DNA of 49,520 nucleotides, from contig CADCBK010000009.1 of the NCBI GenBank assembly GCA_902799665.1, forward strand, positions 1 to 49,520, read 5' to 3'. Positions 25,560 to 35,097 of this stretch are shown one piece after another; within the stretch, counting starts at the first letter, position 1, and the number at the start of each line of letters is the position of its first letter. The notes under the pieces were generated by a model. It was not told where the DNA came from. It saw only the letters and a program-made list of their open reading frames with translations, and did not search any database. This DNA comes from an uncultured Spirochaetaceae bacterium (GTDB taxonomy: Bacteria; Spirochaetota; Spirochaetia; Treponematales; Treponemataceae). The translations under genes were made by a program, and so were the position numbers.

Positions 25560-27635
25560 ATGAAAAAAATTCAGCACAAGCTTGTGTCGAGCTACGCGCT
25601 CATCGCCCTTTTGTCAATCGCGCTTGTAGCGGTTCCAACAATTGCAAGCCAAGTTTCGGAATTAAGGAAAAACGTTTCGCAAATAGCCAGCGGGCAGCTT
25701 TCTGAAGCGAAGGTTTCCATAAACAACTTCCTTAACACGCCCGCGCAAATCGTGCGGGACATAGGAATTTACGCCCGCCGCGCCGACGCTTCCCTTCACC
25801 AAAAGCAGGCCGACTTGAATTCCTTGATAAAAAGCAACCCTTCGTTTTACTGCGCCTACTACACTGGAACTGTTCCCGCTAAGGACGGCGGATTTTTCAT
25901 TTCCAGCGACGAGTGGATTCCAGACCCTGACTACGACCAAACAAGCCGCGAATGGTTTACCGAGGCGGTTGCCAGCAACGACGCGATCATAACCGAGCCT
26001 TACGTCGACGAGGACACGGGCGCTCTTGTCACCACGATTTCATATTGCTATAGGAACGGAATCCATCCCGACGGCGTGGCCGGAATCGACATCATGCTTT
26101 CGGCCTTGACCGAAATAATCCAAAACATAAAGCTTTCTGAAAGCGGCTATTCGTTCATTTTGGACAAAAACGGAAACTATCTTACAAACAGCGATCCGTC
26201 AAAAATCCTTAACAGGAATTTCTTTGACGACTATCCAGAACTGGCCGCGGAAAAAGCGCGAATCGGGCAAGACGCTTACGTCGACTTGACAGCGGGAAGC
26301 GGCTACTACTTTGCGACCACTCTGGTCGGCGAAAACAGCGGCTGGGTTTTTGTGACTGTCGGAAAGTCTGCGGAGCTTTTCGCTTCGGTGCATCGCAGCG
26401 TGATTATGGTTTTAGCCATGGCCGTTTTGGGAATTGTTGTCTCAATCGCGATTTCGTTGGTTCTTGCGATAAAAATCGTGAACCCGATAAAGACTGTAGA
26501 CGCCACGGTAAACCAAATCGCTTCCGGCAGCGCGGACCTTACGCAAAGGCTTAAGGTTGACAGCAAGGACGAAATCGGCCACTTGGAGAACGGCTTTAAC
26601 AAGTTCATCGAAAAGCTTCAGGGCATTGTTTCGCAAATTCAATTTTCAAAGAACGGCCTTATCGACGCCGAAGACGAGTTGGCGTCCAGCGTTCACGAAG
26701 CGTCAAGCTCCATCGAAGAAATTCTTTCCAACATAGAAAGCGTCGGAAACCAAGTGTCCAACCAAGTCAGCGCGGTGTCGCAAACTTCCGCCGCCGTCGC
26801 CGAGATTGCCGAAAACATCAACAGCTTGGAAAACATGATTCAAAAGCAGTCTGACGGAGTTTCAAGCGCAAGCTCCGCCGTGGAAGAGATGATAGGAAAC
26901 ATCAAGTCGGTCAACCAGTCCGTCGAGAAAATGGCGGAATCCTTTGAGCGCTTGGAGCAAAGTTCAAGGACTGGAATCGAGCAGCAGCACTTTGTTGACC
27001 AGCAAATCATGGAAGTGTCCGAGCAGTCGAACAGCTTGCAGGACGCCAACCACGCCATCGCCAACATCGCCGAGCAGACAAACCTTTTGGCGATGAACGC
27101 CGCGATTGAGGCCGCCCACGCTGGCGAGGCCGGAAAAGGCTTTGCGGTTGTCGCCGACGAAATCAGAAAGCTCTCGGAAACTTCTTCCAGCGAGTCAAAG
27201 AAAATCGGCGCCGAGCTTAACAAGATTATTGAAACAATCGCGCAGGTTGTCAGCGCTTCCGCAAAAAGCAAGGAAAATTTCAACACGGTTTCTGACCTTA
27301 TCGGCAACACCGACCAGCTTGTGCAAAACATTCGTTCCGCGATGGAAGAGCAGAACGAAGGCTCGCGCCAAATCCTTGACTCAATCAAAGTGATGAACGA
27401 CAGCACGGTGGAAGTTCGCACGGCTTCCAAAGAGATGAAGGAAGGCAACGAGATGATCTTGAACGAGGTTCACCACTTGCAGGACACCACGCTCGTCATC
27501 AAGCAGAGCATGGAGGAAATGTCCGCCGGCGCAAAAAACATGAACGACACAAGCGCGAACCTTTCTGACATTTCTTCAAAGGTAAAGGATTCAATCCAAA
27601 AAATCGGACAGGAAATCGACCAGTTTAAGGCGTAA
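25560..27635 (+). CDS. Methyl-accepting chemotaxis protein with dCache sensor
   Basis: 691 residues. Membrane helix at about 12-32, a periplasmic dCache-type sensor ([51 protein letters not shown]), second helix at about 280-303, HAMP ([20 protein letters not shown]), then the long signalling helices with the conserved hairpin tip [20 protein letters not shown] and [13 protein letters not shown]. Dimers with CheA/CheW at the pole would steer flagella. The ligand is not predictable; amino-acid or carboxylate ligands are common for dCache. It is monocistronic between its promoter and the SRP RNA gene, whose -35 box begins on the base after its stop. Confidence 0.95.
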   Translation: MKKIQHKLVSSYALIALLSIALVAVPTIASQVSELRKNVSQIASGQLSEAKVSINNFLNTPAQIVRDIGIYARRADASLHQKQADLNSLIKSNPSFYCAYYTGTVPAKDGGFFISSDEWIPDPDYDQTSREWFTEAVASNDAIITEPYVDEDTGALVTTISYCYRNGIHPDGVAGIDIMLSALTEIIQNIKLSESGYSFILDKNGNYLTNSDPSKILNRNFFDDYPELAAEKARIGQDAYVDLTAGSGYYFATTLVGENSGWVFVTVGKSAELFASVHRSVIMVLAMAVLGIVVSIAISLVLAIKIVNPIKTVDATVNQIASGSADLTQRLKVDSKDEIGHLENGFNKFIEKLQGIVSQIQFSKNGLIDAEDELASSVHEASSSIEEILSNIESVGNQVSNQVSAVSQTSAAVAEIAENINSLENMIQKQSDGVSSASSAVEEMIGNIKSVNQSVEKMAESFERLEQSSRTGIEQQHFVDQQIMEVSEQSNSLQDANHAIANIAEQTNLLAMNAAIEAAHAGEAGKGFAVVADEIRKLSETSSSESKKIGAELNKIIETIAQVVSASAKSKENFNTVSDLIGNTDQLVQNIRSAMEEQNEGSRQILDSIKVMNDSTVEVRTASKEMKEGNEMILNEVHHLQDTTLVIKQSMEEMSAGAKNMNDTSANLSDISSKVKDSIQKIGQEIDQFKA

Positions 27636-27664
27636 TTGACAAAGGACAAAATATTCTATACTAT
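27636..27664 (+). promoter_or_regulatory. Promoter of the SRP RNA
   Basis: TTGACA (27636-27641), 17-base spacer, TACTAT (27659-27664); the RNA starts seven bases later at 27671. TATACT at 27657 is an alternative -10. Confidence 0.75.
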
Positions 27665-27670
27665 TAAACT

Positions 27671-27770
27671 GAGCCTAGGCGCTATGCGGCGCTGCGCCGC
27701 AAAACCCCGCCAGAGCCGGAAGGCAGCAACGGTATGCGGATGCAGCGCGCGCCGTAGTATGCCTAGGCTC
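27671..27770 (+). ncRNA. ffs: Signal recognition particle RNA, small bacterial (4.5S) type
   Basis: About 100 bases. The ends GAGCCTAGGC and GCCTAGGCTC pair perfectly. The apical domain contains the invariant helix 8 motif, here CCAGAGCCGGAAGGCAGCAA followed by CGGTA, with the GGAA tetraloop and the Ffh-binding asymmetric loop. It is the RNA scaffold for Ffh in co-translational membrane targeting. No strong terminator follows; CCTTTATT is the only T-rich tract before glmS. Confidence 0.95.
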
Positions 27771-27796
27771 AACCTTTATTGCGCGAGGAAAAAAGC

Positions 27797-29638
27797 ATGT
27801 GCGGAATTGTAGGATATGTCGGAAATGAGCTTGCCACTCCCATCTTGATTGAGTCGTTAAAAAAATTGGAATATCGCGGATATGACTCCGCGGGAATCGC
27901 CGTTCTTGACGGCCAAAACATTTTGGTCAGAAAAGCAAAGGGCGCCTTAAAGGAATTGGAAAAGCGCATCGCCGGCGAAACGATTAAAGGCTCGATTGGC
28001 ATCGGCCACACGCGATGGGCCACCCACGGCGAGCCTAGCGACGTGAACGCGCACCCGCAGACAAACGTAAGCGGCTCGATCGCGGTTGTCCACAACGGCA
28101 TCATCGAAAATTATTTGGAATTAAAGGAATGGCTCCAAGCGCAGGGAATCGTGTTCCGAAGCCAAACCGACACAGAAGTAATCGCAAACCTCATCAATTA
28201 TTACTACACTGAAAGCTCGGACATTTTTAGCGCCGTGCTTTTGACGCTTTCAAAATTGGAAGGCTCTTACGGCCTTGTCGTTTTGTGCCAAGACTATCCT
28301 GACAGAATCATCGCCGCGCGAAAGGAAAGCCCGCTTGTTGTTGGCCTTGGAAAAGGCGAAAACTTTTTGGCCTCGGACGTTCCCGCTCTTTTAAGCCACA
28401 CGCGCGAAGTTTACTTTTTGGAAGAAAAAGAGCTTGCCGTGATTTATTCCGACCATGTTGACTTGTTCGGAACCGACGGAACGAAACATTCGCGCGCGGC
28501 CACCCACATTGAATGGGACGCGGCCAGCGCGGAAAAGGGCGGCTACGCCCACTTTATGCTAAAGGAAATCCACGAGCAGCCCAAGGCCGTGACCGACACT
28601 CTTAGGCCGCGCTTGGTTCAAAAGGACGGAAAGGCCGTCGACATTCAGTTTGAGGAACTAAAGGAAAACGTCGATTGGAAAAACGCCGGCCGCGTCGTCA
28701 TCACCGCTTGCGGAACGGCAAGCTACGCCGGACAAATCGCAAAGTACGCCTTTGAAAAATTCGCGCGCCTTTCTACGGAAGTGGACATCGCTTCTGAATA
28801 CCGCTACCGGAATCCAATCATGAACAAGAGCGACATCTTTATCGTAATCAGCCAGTCTGGCGAAACCGCCGACACTTTGGCGGCCATGCGTTTGGCCAAA
28901 GGCGCCGGCGCGAAGGTGATTGCGATAACAAACTGCGTAGGCTCGACAGTTAGCCGCGAGGCCGACTATGTGATTTACACTAGAGCCGGCGCCGAGATTT
29001 CGGTCGCGTCGACCAAGGCGTACACCACGCAGCTTTTGTGCCTTTACCTTTTGGCCTTGAAAGCGGGAATGGAGCGCTCGACAATCAGCAAGGAAGAATA
29101 CGAAAAGTCGTTGGCCGCTTTGGAAAGCGTTCCGCAAAAGATGGAAGAAATTTTAAAGAACGAGAGAGCCGTCCAAAAGTTGGCGAGCCATCAGTTCAAC
29201 AAGGAAAAGATTTTTTACATTGGCCGCCGCTTTGATTCCGCTTCCTGCTTGGAAAGCGCGCTCAAGTTAAAAGAAGTAAGCTACATGCACAGCGAAGCCT
29301 TTGCCGCGGGGGAACTCAAGCACGGACCTATCGCGCTTGTTGACAAGTCCACGCTTGTCGTGGCCATCGCGAGCGACCCGGAATTGTACGAAAAGACAAA
29401 GTCCAACGTTGTCCAAGTAAAGACGCGCGGCGCCTACACGCTTGTGATTACCCAAGACGGCTCGGAAATTTTCTCCGACACTGCGGACGAGATAATGAAG
29501 ATTCCAAGCATCGACAGCGCCTTTGCCCCGATGCTGACGATAATTCCCGCGCAGCTTTTTGCCTACTACTGTGCCGTGCTTAGAGGAAACGATCCCGACA
29601 AGCCGCGCAATTTGGCCAAGTCGGTCACGGTGGAGTGA
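27797..29638 (+). CDS. glmS: Glucosamine-6-phosphate synthase (glutamine:fructose-6-phosphate amidotransferase)
   Basis: First step of UDP-GlcNAc and peptidoglycan precursor synthesis. 613 residues. After Met comes CGIVGYVG, the N-terminal Cys nucleophile of the glutaminase; then GYDSAGIA, GHTRWATHGEPS, HNGIIENY. The two SIS domains show ISQSGETADTLAA, EISVASTKAYTTQ, and the C-terminal KSVTVE. The start is set by the requirement for Cys2 and a GAGGAA site; an in-frame start upstream at 27779 would block processing. There is no room for a glmS ribozyme between SRP RNA and this gene. The next gene begins at or just after its stop. Confidence 0.97.
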   Translation: MCGIVGYVGNELATPILIESLKKLEYRGYDSAGIAVLDGQNILVRKAKGALKELEKRIAGETIKGSIGIGHTRWATHGEPSDVNAHPQTNVSGSIAVVHNGIIENYLELKEWLQAQGIVFRSQTDTEVIANLINYYYTESSDIFSAVLLTLSKLEGSYGLVVLCQDYPDRIIAARKESPLVVGLGKGENFLASDVPALLSHTREVYFLEEKELAVIYSDHVDLFGTDGTKHSRAATHIEWDAASAEKGGYAHFMLKEIHEQPKAVTDTLRPRLVQKDGKAVDIQFEELKENVDWKNAGRVVITACGTASYAGQIAKYAFEKFARLSTEVDIASEYRYRNPIMNKSDIFIVISQSGETADTLAAMRLAKGAGAKVIAITNCVGSTVSREADYVIYTRAGAEISVASTKAYTTQLLCLYLLALKAGMERSTISKEEYEKSLAALESVPQKMEEILKNERAVQKLASHQFNKEKIFYIGRRFDSASCLESALKLKEVSYMHSEAFAAGELKHGPIALVDKSTLVVAIASDPELYEKTKSNVVQVKTRGAYTLVITQDGSEIFSDTADEIMKIPSIDSAFAPMLTIIPAQLFAYYCAVLRGNDPDKPRNLAKSVTVE

Positions 29639-29670
29639 ACGGTTCTTCCAAAAGCTTTTGGGCTTTAAGA

Positions 29671-30240
29671 ATGGAAAGCGTATTAATAGTTTCTAACGCC
29701 AGCGACACTTTGGAAGCTCTCTCCCTGATGTTGGATTCTGAAAAAATTTTGCGCATCTCCACCGCGCAAAGCGCCGCCCAAGCTAGGGAAGAATTGAATG
29801 GGGCGGATTACGATTTGATAGTGATTGACGCTCCGCTTAGCGACGAGTTGGGCGACGATTTCGCTTTGCTTTGCGCGGAACAAACCAACGCCGGCATAAT
29901 CATGCTTTCTGACAATAAAATTTTGGACGGAAAAATTTCCAGCCTTGAAAAGATGGGAATATTCGTGATGCAAAAGCCTGCCTCGCCGGAATTTTTTTAC
30001 CAAGCGGCCAGGCTTTTGATGGCGGCACGGAACCGCATAAATATCTTAAAAGATGAAAACAAAAAGCTGCAGCAAAAGAATTCCGAAATCCGCTTGCTGG
30101 ACCGCGCCAAGCTGGTTTTGATCCAGCACTTGGAAATGACCGAGCAGCAGGCGCACCGCTACATCGAAAAGCAGTCGATGGACATGCGCCAAAGCCGCGC
30201 GGTGACCGCTCAAAACATTTTAAAGACCTACGATTTGTGA
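29671..30240 (+). CDS. Response regulator with receiver and ANTAR domain
   Basis: 189 residues from ATG 29671 (MESVLIVSNA). An in-frame GTG at 29635, overlapping the glmS stop and behind GGTGGA, is a real alternative. Receiver domain: Asp53 in LIVIDAPLSDE is in the phosphorylation position and Lys is present in MQKP, but the usual acidic pair is Ser-Asn, so phosphorylation may be altered. A coiled coil (about 110-125) leads to an ANTAR domain, LLDRAKLVLIQHLEMTEQQA to the end, which in relatives binds paired RNA hairpins to prevent termination. No cognate kinase is adjacent. It is downstream of glmS and its 3' end overlaps the convergent esterase by 21 bases. Confidence 0.87.
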   Translation: MESVLIVSNASDTLEALSLMLDSEKILRISTAQSAAQAREELNGADYDLIVIDAPLSDELGDDFALLCAEQTNAGIIMLSDNKILDGKISSLEKMGIFVMQKPASPEFFYQAARLLMAARNRINILKDENKKLQQKNSEIRLLDRAKLVLIQHLEMTEQQAHRYIEKQSMDMRQSRAVTAQNILKTYDL

Positions 30241-31254
30241 GCGCAAATAATCGGCGGCTTCTTGCTGCTGAATCTCTGTCGGGTGCGAGAGCGCGCCTGT
30301 TTTTTCCATGTCGATGTTTGGAAGCAAAATGCATTGAACGCGCTCGTCGCCGCTTTGCTTTTTGTATTCCTGCACGGCGCGGTCGATGCGGTCGGCAAGA
30401 ACATGTCCTATCATTCCGTAGCACCAAACGATTTTTGCCTTGGGATTGTTGGCTCGTATTTTTTGCAGGAATGAAACAACGCCCGCCTCAAAAATCTCCG
30501 AAATGTCCGGGCGGCTCTGGCATGGATTTTGGTCGTTTGTGCCCAAGTTTACGATTATCCAATCCGGCTGAAAATTTGAAAAATCCCATTCGCGCTCGCC
30601 GCCAAAACGGTTGGCCACCGAGCACACTTGACCATAATATTTTGGCAGGGCGTGGTCCAAATTGCCGTCATAACCGCAAACCACGCCCCAGCCGCTTTGG
30701 CTGATGACGTTAAAGTCGGCGCCCAAGGCGCTGCCAAGTTTAAAGGCCCAAGTTTTTGTCGCTCCAAAGAAAACGCTTGTCCAATCCGTCTCTCCTTTGG
30801 CGCCGACAGTTCCTTCGCCGCTAGTGATGCTGTCGCCGATAAACTCCATCCGTAGCGGCTGGGGCGGGACGGGAAGGAGGTCGCCGTCGGTCGAAATGCT
30901 TTTTAGAAGGAAGCGGTGTTTGGCGTCGTCGCCCATCGCTTGGGTTTCTTTGTATACGCGAATGTTTTTTACATTCGCTGAAGGCAAGTTTCTGTAAAGG
31001 CAAACGTTGTTTTGGCCCTTGTTGAGCATAAGGCGGGCGGTTTGGACACCGTTCAGCCAAACGCTAATCCACACTTCAAACTTGTCGTAGTCCGACTGGA
31101 TTTGCGCCCACAATTCCGATCCGTTTGCGTTAAGCCCAAAGCCGCTTGCGCTCCAAAAAAAATCGATTCCGTCATCGCTAAAAGCCGCGCGGCCCATAAT
31201 TTTGATTTTGCCTCTTTTGTCCGCGGCAAGCTCTTTTGCCAAAAAAGTTTTCAT
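30220..31254 (-). CDS. SGNH/GDSL hydrolase, carbohydrate esterase family 2-like
   Basis: 344 residues from ATG 31254. An N-terminal jelly-roll (about 1-125) is followed by an SGNH domain: FIGDSITSGEG (catalytic Ser, block I), SGWGVVCGY (block II Gly), NLGTNDQNP (block III Asn) and SHPTEIQQQEA (catalytic His). This is the architecture of CE2 acetyl-xylan/glucomannan deacetylases. Unlike typical secreted CE2 enzymes it has no signal peptide, suggesting action on imported oligosaccharides. It runs opposite to the lipoprotein gene at 31289, with only 34 bases between the two starts, and converges on the ANTAR gene. Confidence 0.83.
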   Translation of the reverse strand: MKTFLAKELAADKRGKIKIMGRAAFSDDGIDFFWSASGFGLNANGSELWAQIQSDYDKFEVWISVWLNGVQTARLMLNKGQNNVCLYRNLPSANVKNIRVYKETQAMGDDAKHRFLLKSISTDGDLLPVPPQPLRMEFIGDSITSGEGTVGAKGETDWTSVFFGATKTWAFKLGSALGADFNVISQSGWGVVCGYDGNLDHALPKYYGQVCSVANRFGGEREWDFSNFQPDWIIVNLGTNDQNPCQSRPDISEIFEAGVVSFLQKIRANNPKAKIVWCYGMIGHVLADRIDRAVQEYKKQSGDERVQCILLPNIDMEKTGALSHPTEIQQQEAADYLRSQIVGL

Positions 31255-31288
31255 AAACAAAGATTATCATTTTGCCGAAAATAAATCT

Positions 31289-31969
31289 ATGAGAAAAGAC
31301 GTTTTTTTTAAATTGACTTTGATTCATTCGTTCCAAAGCGCGGCTTTTACGGCCTTGCTTTTTTGCGCTTTTGCGCTTTTTTCTTGCAAATCCACGGCGC
31401 AAGCGGTTGACGAGGCGGAGGCTCCGGCAGATTTTCCAAAAGAGCCGATAATCACTTATGTCAACACGACTGTCAACAAGGCCGACGGGAAAATTTCCAC
31501 GATTCTGGCTTTTAACTCAATCAAGGAAGTCACCGCGATTCATCCGATTTCCCGCGTCCGCTATCCCCTTTCTGAAAACGAATACAAATACGATTCAAAC
31601 TCCACCGAGCTGCAAGTTTTTTTGCCAAAGAGCGTTCCATTTAAAATCAACGACTTGGCTTTTCACATTGTAGGCGAGGCCGCCTTCCCCGGCGTTTTTG
31701 TTCTTGCGGGAATCGACAAGGGCAGGGGAGAGCCCGGCGTTTTCTTTGACGGAAAAAAATCGGTGGAAGGAACTGATTACGATTACGACAAAAGTTCCGC
31801 CAGAATCACAAGCCTTGTTCCGCTTGACGTTGACAAAGACTCCTTTGAAATTTGCTGGGCGACAAAGAACGGCGAGGTTACGTTTTCAAACAACACTCAA
31901 AAATACCGCGACGCTTACATAAAGTATTACAACGAGTGGAGCCGCGCGATTCACATGAGAGGAGAGTGA
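31289..31969 (+). CDS. Putative lipoprotein
   Basis: 226 residues from ATG 31289. Positive start, hydrophobic stretch and lipobox ALFSC (about residues 28-32) predict a lipid-anchored protein. The mature part starts acidic, then contains beta-rich Ig/bacterial surface-like stretches (KADGKISTILAFNSIKEVTA, DLAFHIVGEAAFPGVFVLA, ARITSLVPLDVDK). I do not recognise a family. The open frame extends upstream to 31202 but that part overlaps the divergent esterase and lacks a signal sequence. Confidence 0.68.
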   Translation: MRKDVFFKLTLIHSFQSAAFTALLFCAFALFSCKSTAQAVDEAEAPADFPKEPIITYVNTTVNKADGKISTILAFNSIKEVTAIHPISRVRYPLSENEYKYDSNSTELQVFLPKSVPFKINDLAFHIVGEAAFPGVFVLAGIDKGRGEPGVFFDGKKSVEGTDYDYDKSSARITSLVPLDVDKDSFEICWATKNGEVTFSNNTQKYRDAYIKYYNEWSRAIHMRGE

Positions 31970-31970
31970 C

Positions 31971-32015
31971 ATGAAATTCGCTTTGTTTTTAATGCTTTTG
32001 TTCAAGCGCCGCTAG
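31971..32015 (+). other. Very short ORF resembling a signal-peptide stub
   Basis: MKFALFLMLLFKRR then TAG, starting one base after the lipoprotein TGA and with GGAGAG upstream. It looks like the beginning of a signal sequence that ends abruptly inside the convergent phosphatase gene. It may be the remnant of a lost secreted-protein gene or a coupled micropeptide. Confidence 0.3.
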
Positions 32016-32467
32016 GATTTGGAAAGCGCGGCCAAGAGCGCGCGGCAGCCTAGGTCGATGTCGTCGTATGTTTGGTCAAAGTTTCCAGTGTACCAAGGAT
32101 CGGCGATGTCGCGCTTTAATCCAGCCCATTCCAAGAGCAAGTGGATTTTTGGCGCGGCTTCGTTGCCTAAGATTCTGTTCATGTAAAAAAGGTTTTCTTG
32201 GTCCATTCCAATTATCAAGTCATAGTCGATGCCGTCGGCGTAAACCAATTGCCGCGCGCGGTGGTCTCCGCAAGGGATTCCCATTTGAGCGAGCTTTGTT
32301 CTTGTTCCGTAATGCGGGCCGTTGCCGATTTCTTCCGTGCTGGTGGCGGCTGAGTCAATGTAAAAACTTTTTTCCAGTCCAGCCTGTTTGACTAAATGCT
32401 TCATGACAAATTCCGCCATTGGCGAACGGCAAATGTTTCCGTGACAAACAAATAAAATTTTTTTCAT
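32012..32467 (-). CDS. Low-molecular-weight protein-tyrosine phosphatase
   Basis: 151 residues. MKKILFVCHGNICRSPMAE carries the P-loop C-x5-R with catalytic Cys8 and Arg14; DPWYTGNFDQTYDDI supplies the general acid Asp and the family's Tyr region. All catalytic residues are intact. In bacteria such enzymes often dephosphorylate BY-kinases that control polysaccharide export or arsenate-like substrates; arsenate reductase is less likely because the extra Cys residues are absent. It lies 29 bases after the GGDEF-EAL gene on the same strand and may be co-transcribed with it. Confidence 0.95.
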   Translation of the reverse strand: MKKILFVCHGNICRSPMAEFVMKHLVKQAGLEKSFYIDSAATSTEEIGNGPHYGTRTKLAQMGIPCGDHRARQLVYADGIDYDLIIGMDQENLFYMNRILGNEAAPKIHLLLEWAGLKRDIADPWYTGNFDQTYDDIDLGCRALLAALSKS

Positions 32468-32496
32468 ACAATTCTAGCGGCGCTCTCTTATTTTCG

Positions 32497-34905
32497 TTAC
32501 AAGTAAATTCGCTCAAAGGATTTTGTGTCGATTGGCTTTGAGAAGTAGTAGCCCTGGAAAAGGTCGCAGCCTTCTTCGTGCAGCAAATCCATTTGGTCTT
32601 TGGCTTCGATTCCCTTGGCGAGAATTTTGATGCCAAGGTTTTTTGCCATTGAAATCAGTTCCTTCATTATGATGTGGGCGTTTCTTGGAGATTTCGTGTT
32701 CTGCAAAAAGCCGATGTCCACTTTAAGGATGTCGATGTTGCATTCGCGCAAAATTTTGAGCGAGGTGTTTCCCGCGCCAAAGTCGCCGATTTCAATCGTA
32801 AAGCCGATTTTATGCAGCTGCTCAATCAAGCGTATTTGCCGCTCCAAATCGCCCATCATCACGTCTTCGCTAAGCTCTATGTGAAGGTTCTTTGGATCAA
32901 CGTTGAATTCTTTAAGAAGGTCTGTAAATTCGTTCAGAATGCTCATAAGGTAAAAGTCTTTTGGCGAAATGTTAACGGAAATGTAAAAGTCGTCGCGGCC
33001 CGCGGTTTTCCATTCAAAAAGCTTTTGGAAAACAAGGCGCCAAACGTAGCGGTCAATCTTTGTAATCATTCCGTTCTTTTCAAAAATGGGAATGAACTCG
33101 GACGGAGAAACCACTCCCTCGTCAGGGTGCTCCCAGCGCACAAGAGCTTCCGCGCCGACCGCTTTTCCTTCTATTGTTGATTGCGGCTGCAAGTAAATCT
33201 TTATCTGGCCGGTGGAAATCGCTTCGGGCAATTGGTAGACCAATTCCTGCTCGCGCAAGGCGCTGTCGCGCAGTTTTGAGTCGTACCATGCGACTTGCTT
33301 TCCGTATTGGCCCTTGATTGTGTCGATGGCGATAAAGGCGCGGTCGCACATAAAGGAAACGCGCATGTCGGTGTCTTCGATTTCGTAAACGCCAAAATAG
33401 CAAGTCGGCAAAATCGAGAGGTTCACCGTTTCCTTGAAAATTTGCTGGGCGCCGTCGATGAATATTTGCAAGTTCAATCGGTCTTTTGGAATCAAGATCG
33501 CAAAGCGGTCGTTGTCTATTCTTCCGTAGATTTCTCCGACCACAGTTTTTTCTTTTAGCGCTTCGGCGAATGACTTTAGGATTTTGTCTCCGACCGCGAT
33601 GCCGTTAAATTCGTTTATGAGCTTGAACTTTCCGACGTCGCAGCAAACGATGAAATACTTTTCGTCGGGATTGGCTTCAAGCATGTCGGCGACCTTTTCG
33701 TAAAAGTAGTTCTTGTTGTAAAGGCCTGTCAAAGGGTCATGCGTGCTGCGGAAGTGTTCAAGCTTTTCCCTGTTGTTCTCCTCGGTGGTGTCAATCATCA
33801 TCAAGTAGCTGCCGATGTATTTTTTGTCCTTTGTTTCTATCTTGGAAAAATGCATCTTGTAAAAAATGTCTTTTCCGCCTTCAATGCGATGGATGGTTTC
33901 TTCCTTTGGCTCTATGTCCTTTATGGAAACTCCTCCGGAAATTCTGTGGACAATCGGACTGATGACTTCGGTTGGGTTTTGGTTTTGCTTTATGCGATAG
34001 ATGTTTCTGATGTAATCGTTGGCGTAGATGCATTGTTCGTCGGTGTCCATTACCGCGATTCCGTTGTTCATTTCCTGCATCAAGCGCTTTAGCGTAACTT
34101 GCTGCAAAAGCGAAGGAATGTATGAAAAGGCGAAGTAGCTCATCGAAACGCATACAAGGCCGTATAGAAGCACGGAAAAGTCAACTGGCAGGGCGAACAA
34201 AATGTAAAAGCCGTTGACAAGAACGATTATCAAAATCTGCACGATTGACATGAAGTATTTGACTTTGTATATGCTTGGAGCCACAACGGTCTTTGCCAAA
34301 AGGCAGACTATGTTCAAGACCACCATCAAGTAGCAAAGCGTCAAGTGCAAGTCGTATGACCATTCAGTTGTGGTTCTAAAGTATACGTCAGGTGGAAAAA
34401 AACTTCCCGAAAAATAGAAGCGCTCAACAGAGAAGACGTTTCCAGTCCAAATGTTGCTTAGCAAGTTGAAGACGTCGGCGCCAATGGCGATGAACAAAAG
34501 TATCATGGCTTTTTCAAACCAAGATGTTTTTTGTTTTTCGCGTTTCACTATGTTGCGAATGTCGTCCTTGAAAAAAGAAATAAGCGCGGAAATAAAACTT
34601 TGCGACGCGATGCTGTTGGGCTGCGCGTATTCAACGTTAAAATACAAAAGCAGAAAAAGCGTTATGTCAATAGCGATGAAGTACCAGTCGAATAAAATCA
34701 CCGCGGCCGAATCAACTTCGCGCCATTCCGTTGAAATGAGCGTGAGGATTATGTTTGGCAAAGCCGTAAAAAAGGCCGCAATCAGCATGTCGCGGGCTTT
34801 TTTTGCCAGGGGAATCCGTCTGTTTGCTTTGTTCATGATTCTGCTTATGGTGAAGATTATCATCATTTCCATCACCGCGAGAATCACTGCGTATAGTATT
34901 TTCAT
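32497..34905 (-). CDS. Membrane GGDEF-EAL protein with degenerate catalytic motifs
   Basis: 802 residues from ATG 34905. Seven or eight membrane helices (about 1-300), a PAS-like domain (NGIAVMDTDEQCIYANDYI), a GGDEF domain and an EAL domain. The GGDEF site reads GRIDNDRF, so the cyclase signature is lost. The EAL domain keeps EALVRW, NIS, KVD and QGYYFSKP, but DDFG is GDFG and AEGVE is AKGIE, replacing a metal Asp and the proposed general base Glu. Both enzymatic activities are therefore doubtful; it may bind c-di-GMP or transmit a membrane signal. The start fits a promoter whose -10 is eight bases upstream. A longer frame (to 35013) has no support. Confidence 0.88.
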   Translation of the reverse strand: MKILYAVILAVMEMMIIFTISRIMNKANRRIPLAKKARDMLIAAFFTALPNIILTLISTEWREVDSAAVILFDWYFIAIDITLFLLLYFNVEYAQPNSIASQSFISALISFFKDDIRNIVKREKQKTSWFEKAMILLFIAIGADVFNLLSNIWTGNVFSVERFYFSGSFFPPDVYFRTTTEWSYDLHLTLCYLMVVLNIVCLLAKTVVAPSIYKVKYFMSIVQILIIVLVNGFYILFALPVDFSVLLYGLVCVSMSYFAFSYIPSLLQQVTLKRLMQEMNNGIAVMDTDEQCIYANDYIRNIYRIKQNQNPTEVISPIVHRISGGVSIKDIEPKEETIHRIEGGKDIFYKMHFSKIETKDKKYIGSYLMMIDTTEENNREKLEHFRSTHDPLTGLYNKNYFYEKVADMLEANPDEKYFIVCCDVGKFKLINEFNGIAVGDKILKSFAEALKEKTVVGEIYGRIDNDRFAILIPKDRLNLQIFIDGAQQIFKETVNLSILPTCYFGVYEIEDTDMRVSFMCDRAFIAIDTIKGQYGKQVAWYDSKLRDSALREQELVYQLPEAISTGQIKIYLQPQSTIEGKAVGAEALVRWEHPDEGVVSPSEFIPIFEKNGMITKIDRYVWRLVFQKLFEWKTAGRDDFYISVNISPKDFYLMSILNEFTDLLKEFNVDPKNLHIELSEDVMMGDLERQIRLIEQLHKIGFTIEIGDFGAGNTSLKILRECNIDILKVDIGFLQNTKSPRNAHIIMKELISMAKNLGIKILAKGIEAKDQMDLLHEEGCDLFQGYYFSKPIDTKSFERIYL

Positions 34906-34913
34906 TTCTATAT

Positions 34914-34942
34914 ATTGTAGCGCGCTTTTTTCAAATTTGCAA
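34914..34942 (-). promoter_or_regulatory. Promoter of the GGDEF-EAL gene (leaderless type)
   Basis: Minus strand: TTGCAA (34942-34937), 17-base spacer, TACAAT (34919-34914), eight bases, ATG 34905. No ribosome site is present. Confidence 0.65.
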
Positions 34943-35097
34943 TCAAAAGAAAACTGCCTCAAAAGAAAAGGCCCCGCGCTTGCGGCGCTGGAAGGCCGGC
35001 GTAAGATTGACAAAAATCGAAAATATGTCTAAAATAAAATCGCGGCAATTCAAGGCATGCGGCTTGAAGGCTGACATTTTTTAATATGGGGAACTGT

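Noticed and set aside
27771..27796. Possible glmS ribozyme or riboswitch before glmS
   Set aside because: Only 26 bases separate the SRP RNA from the glmS start, too few for the ribozyme.
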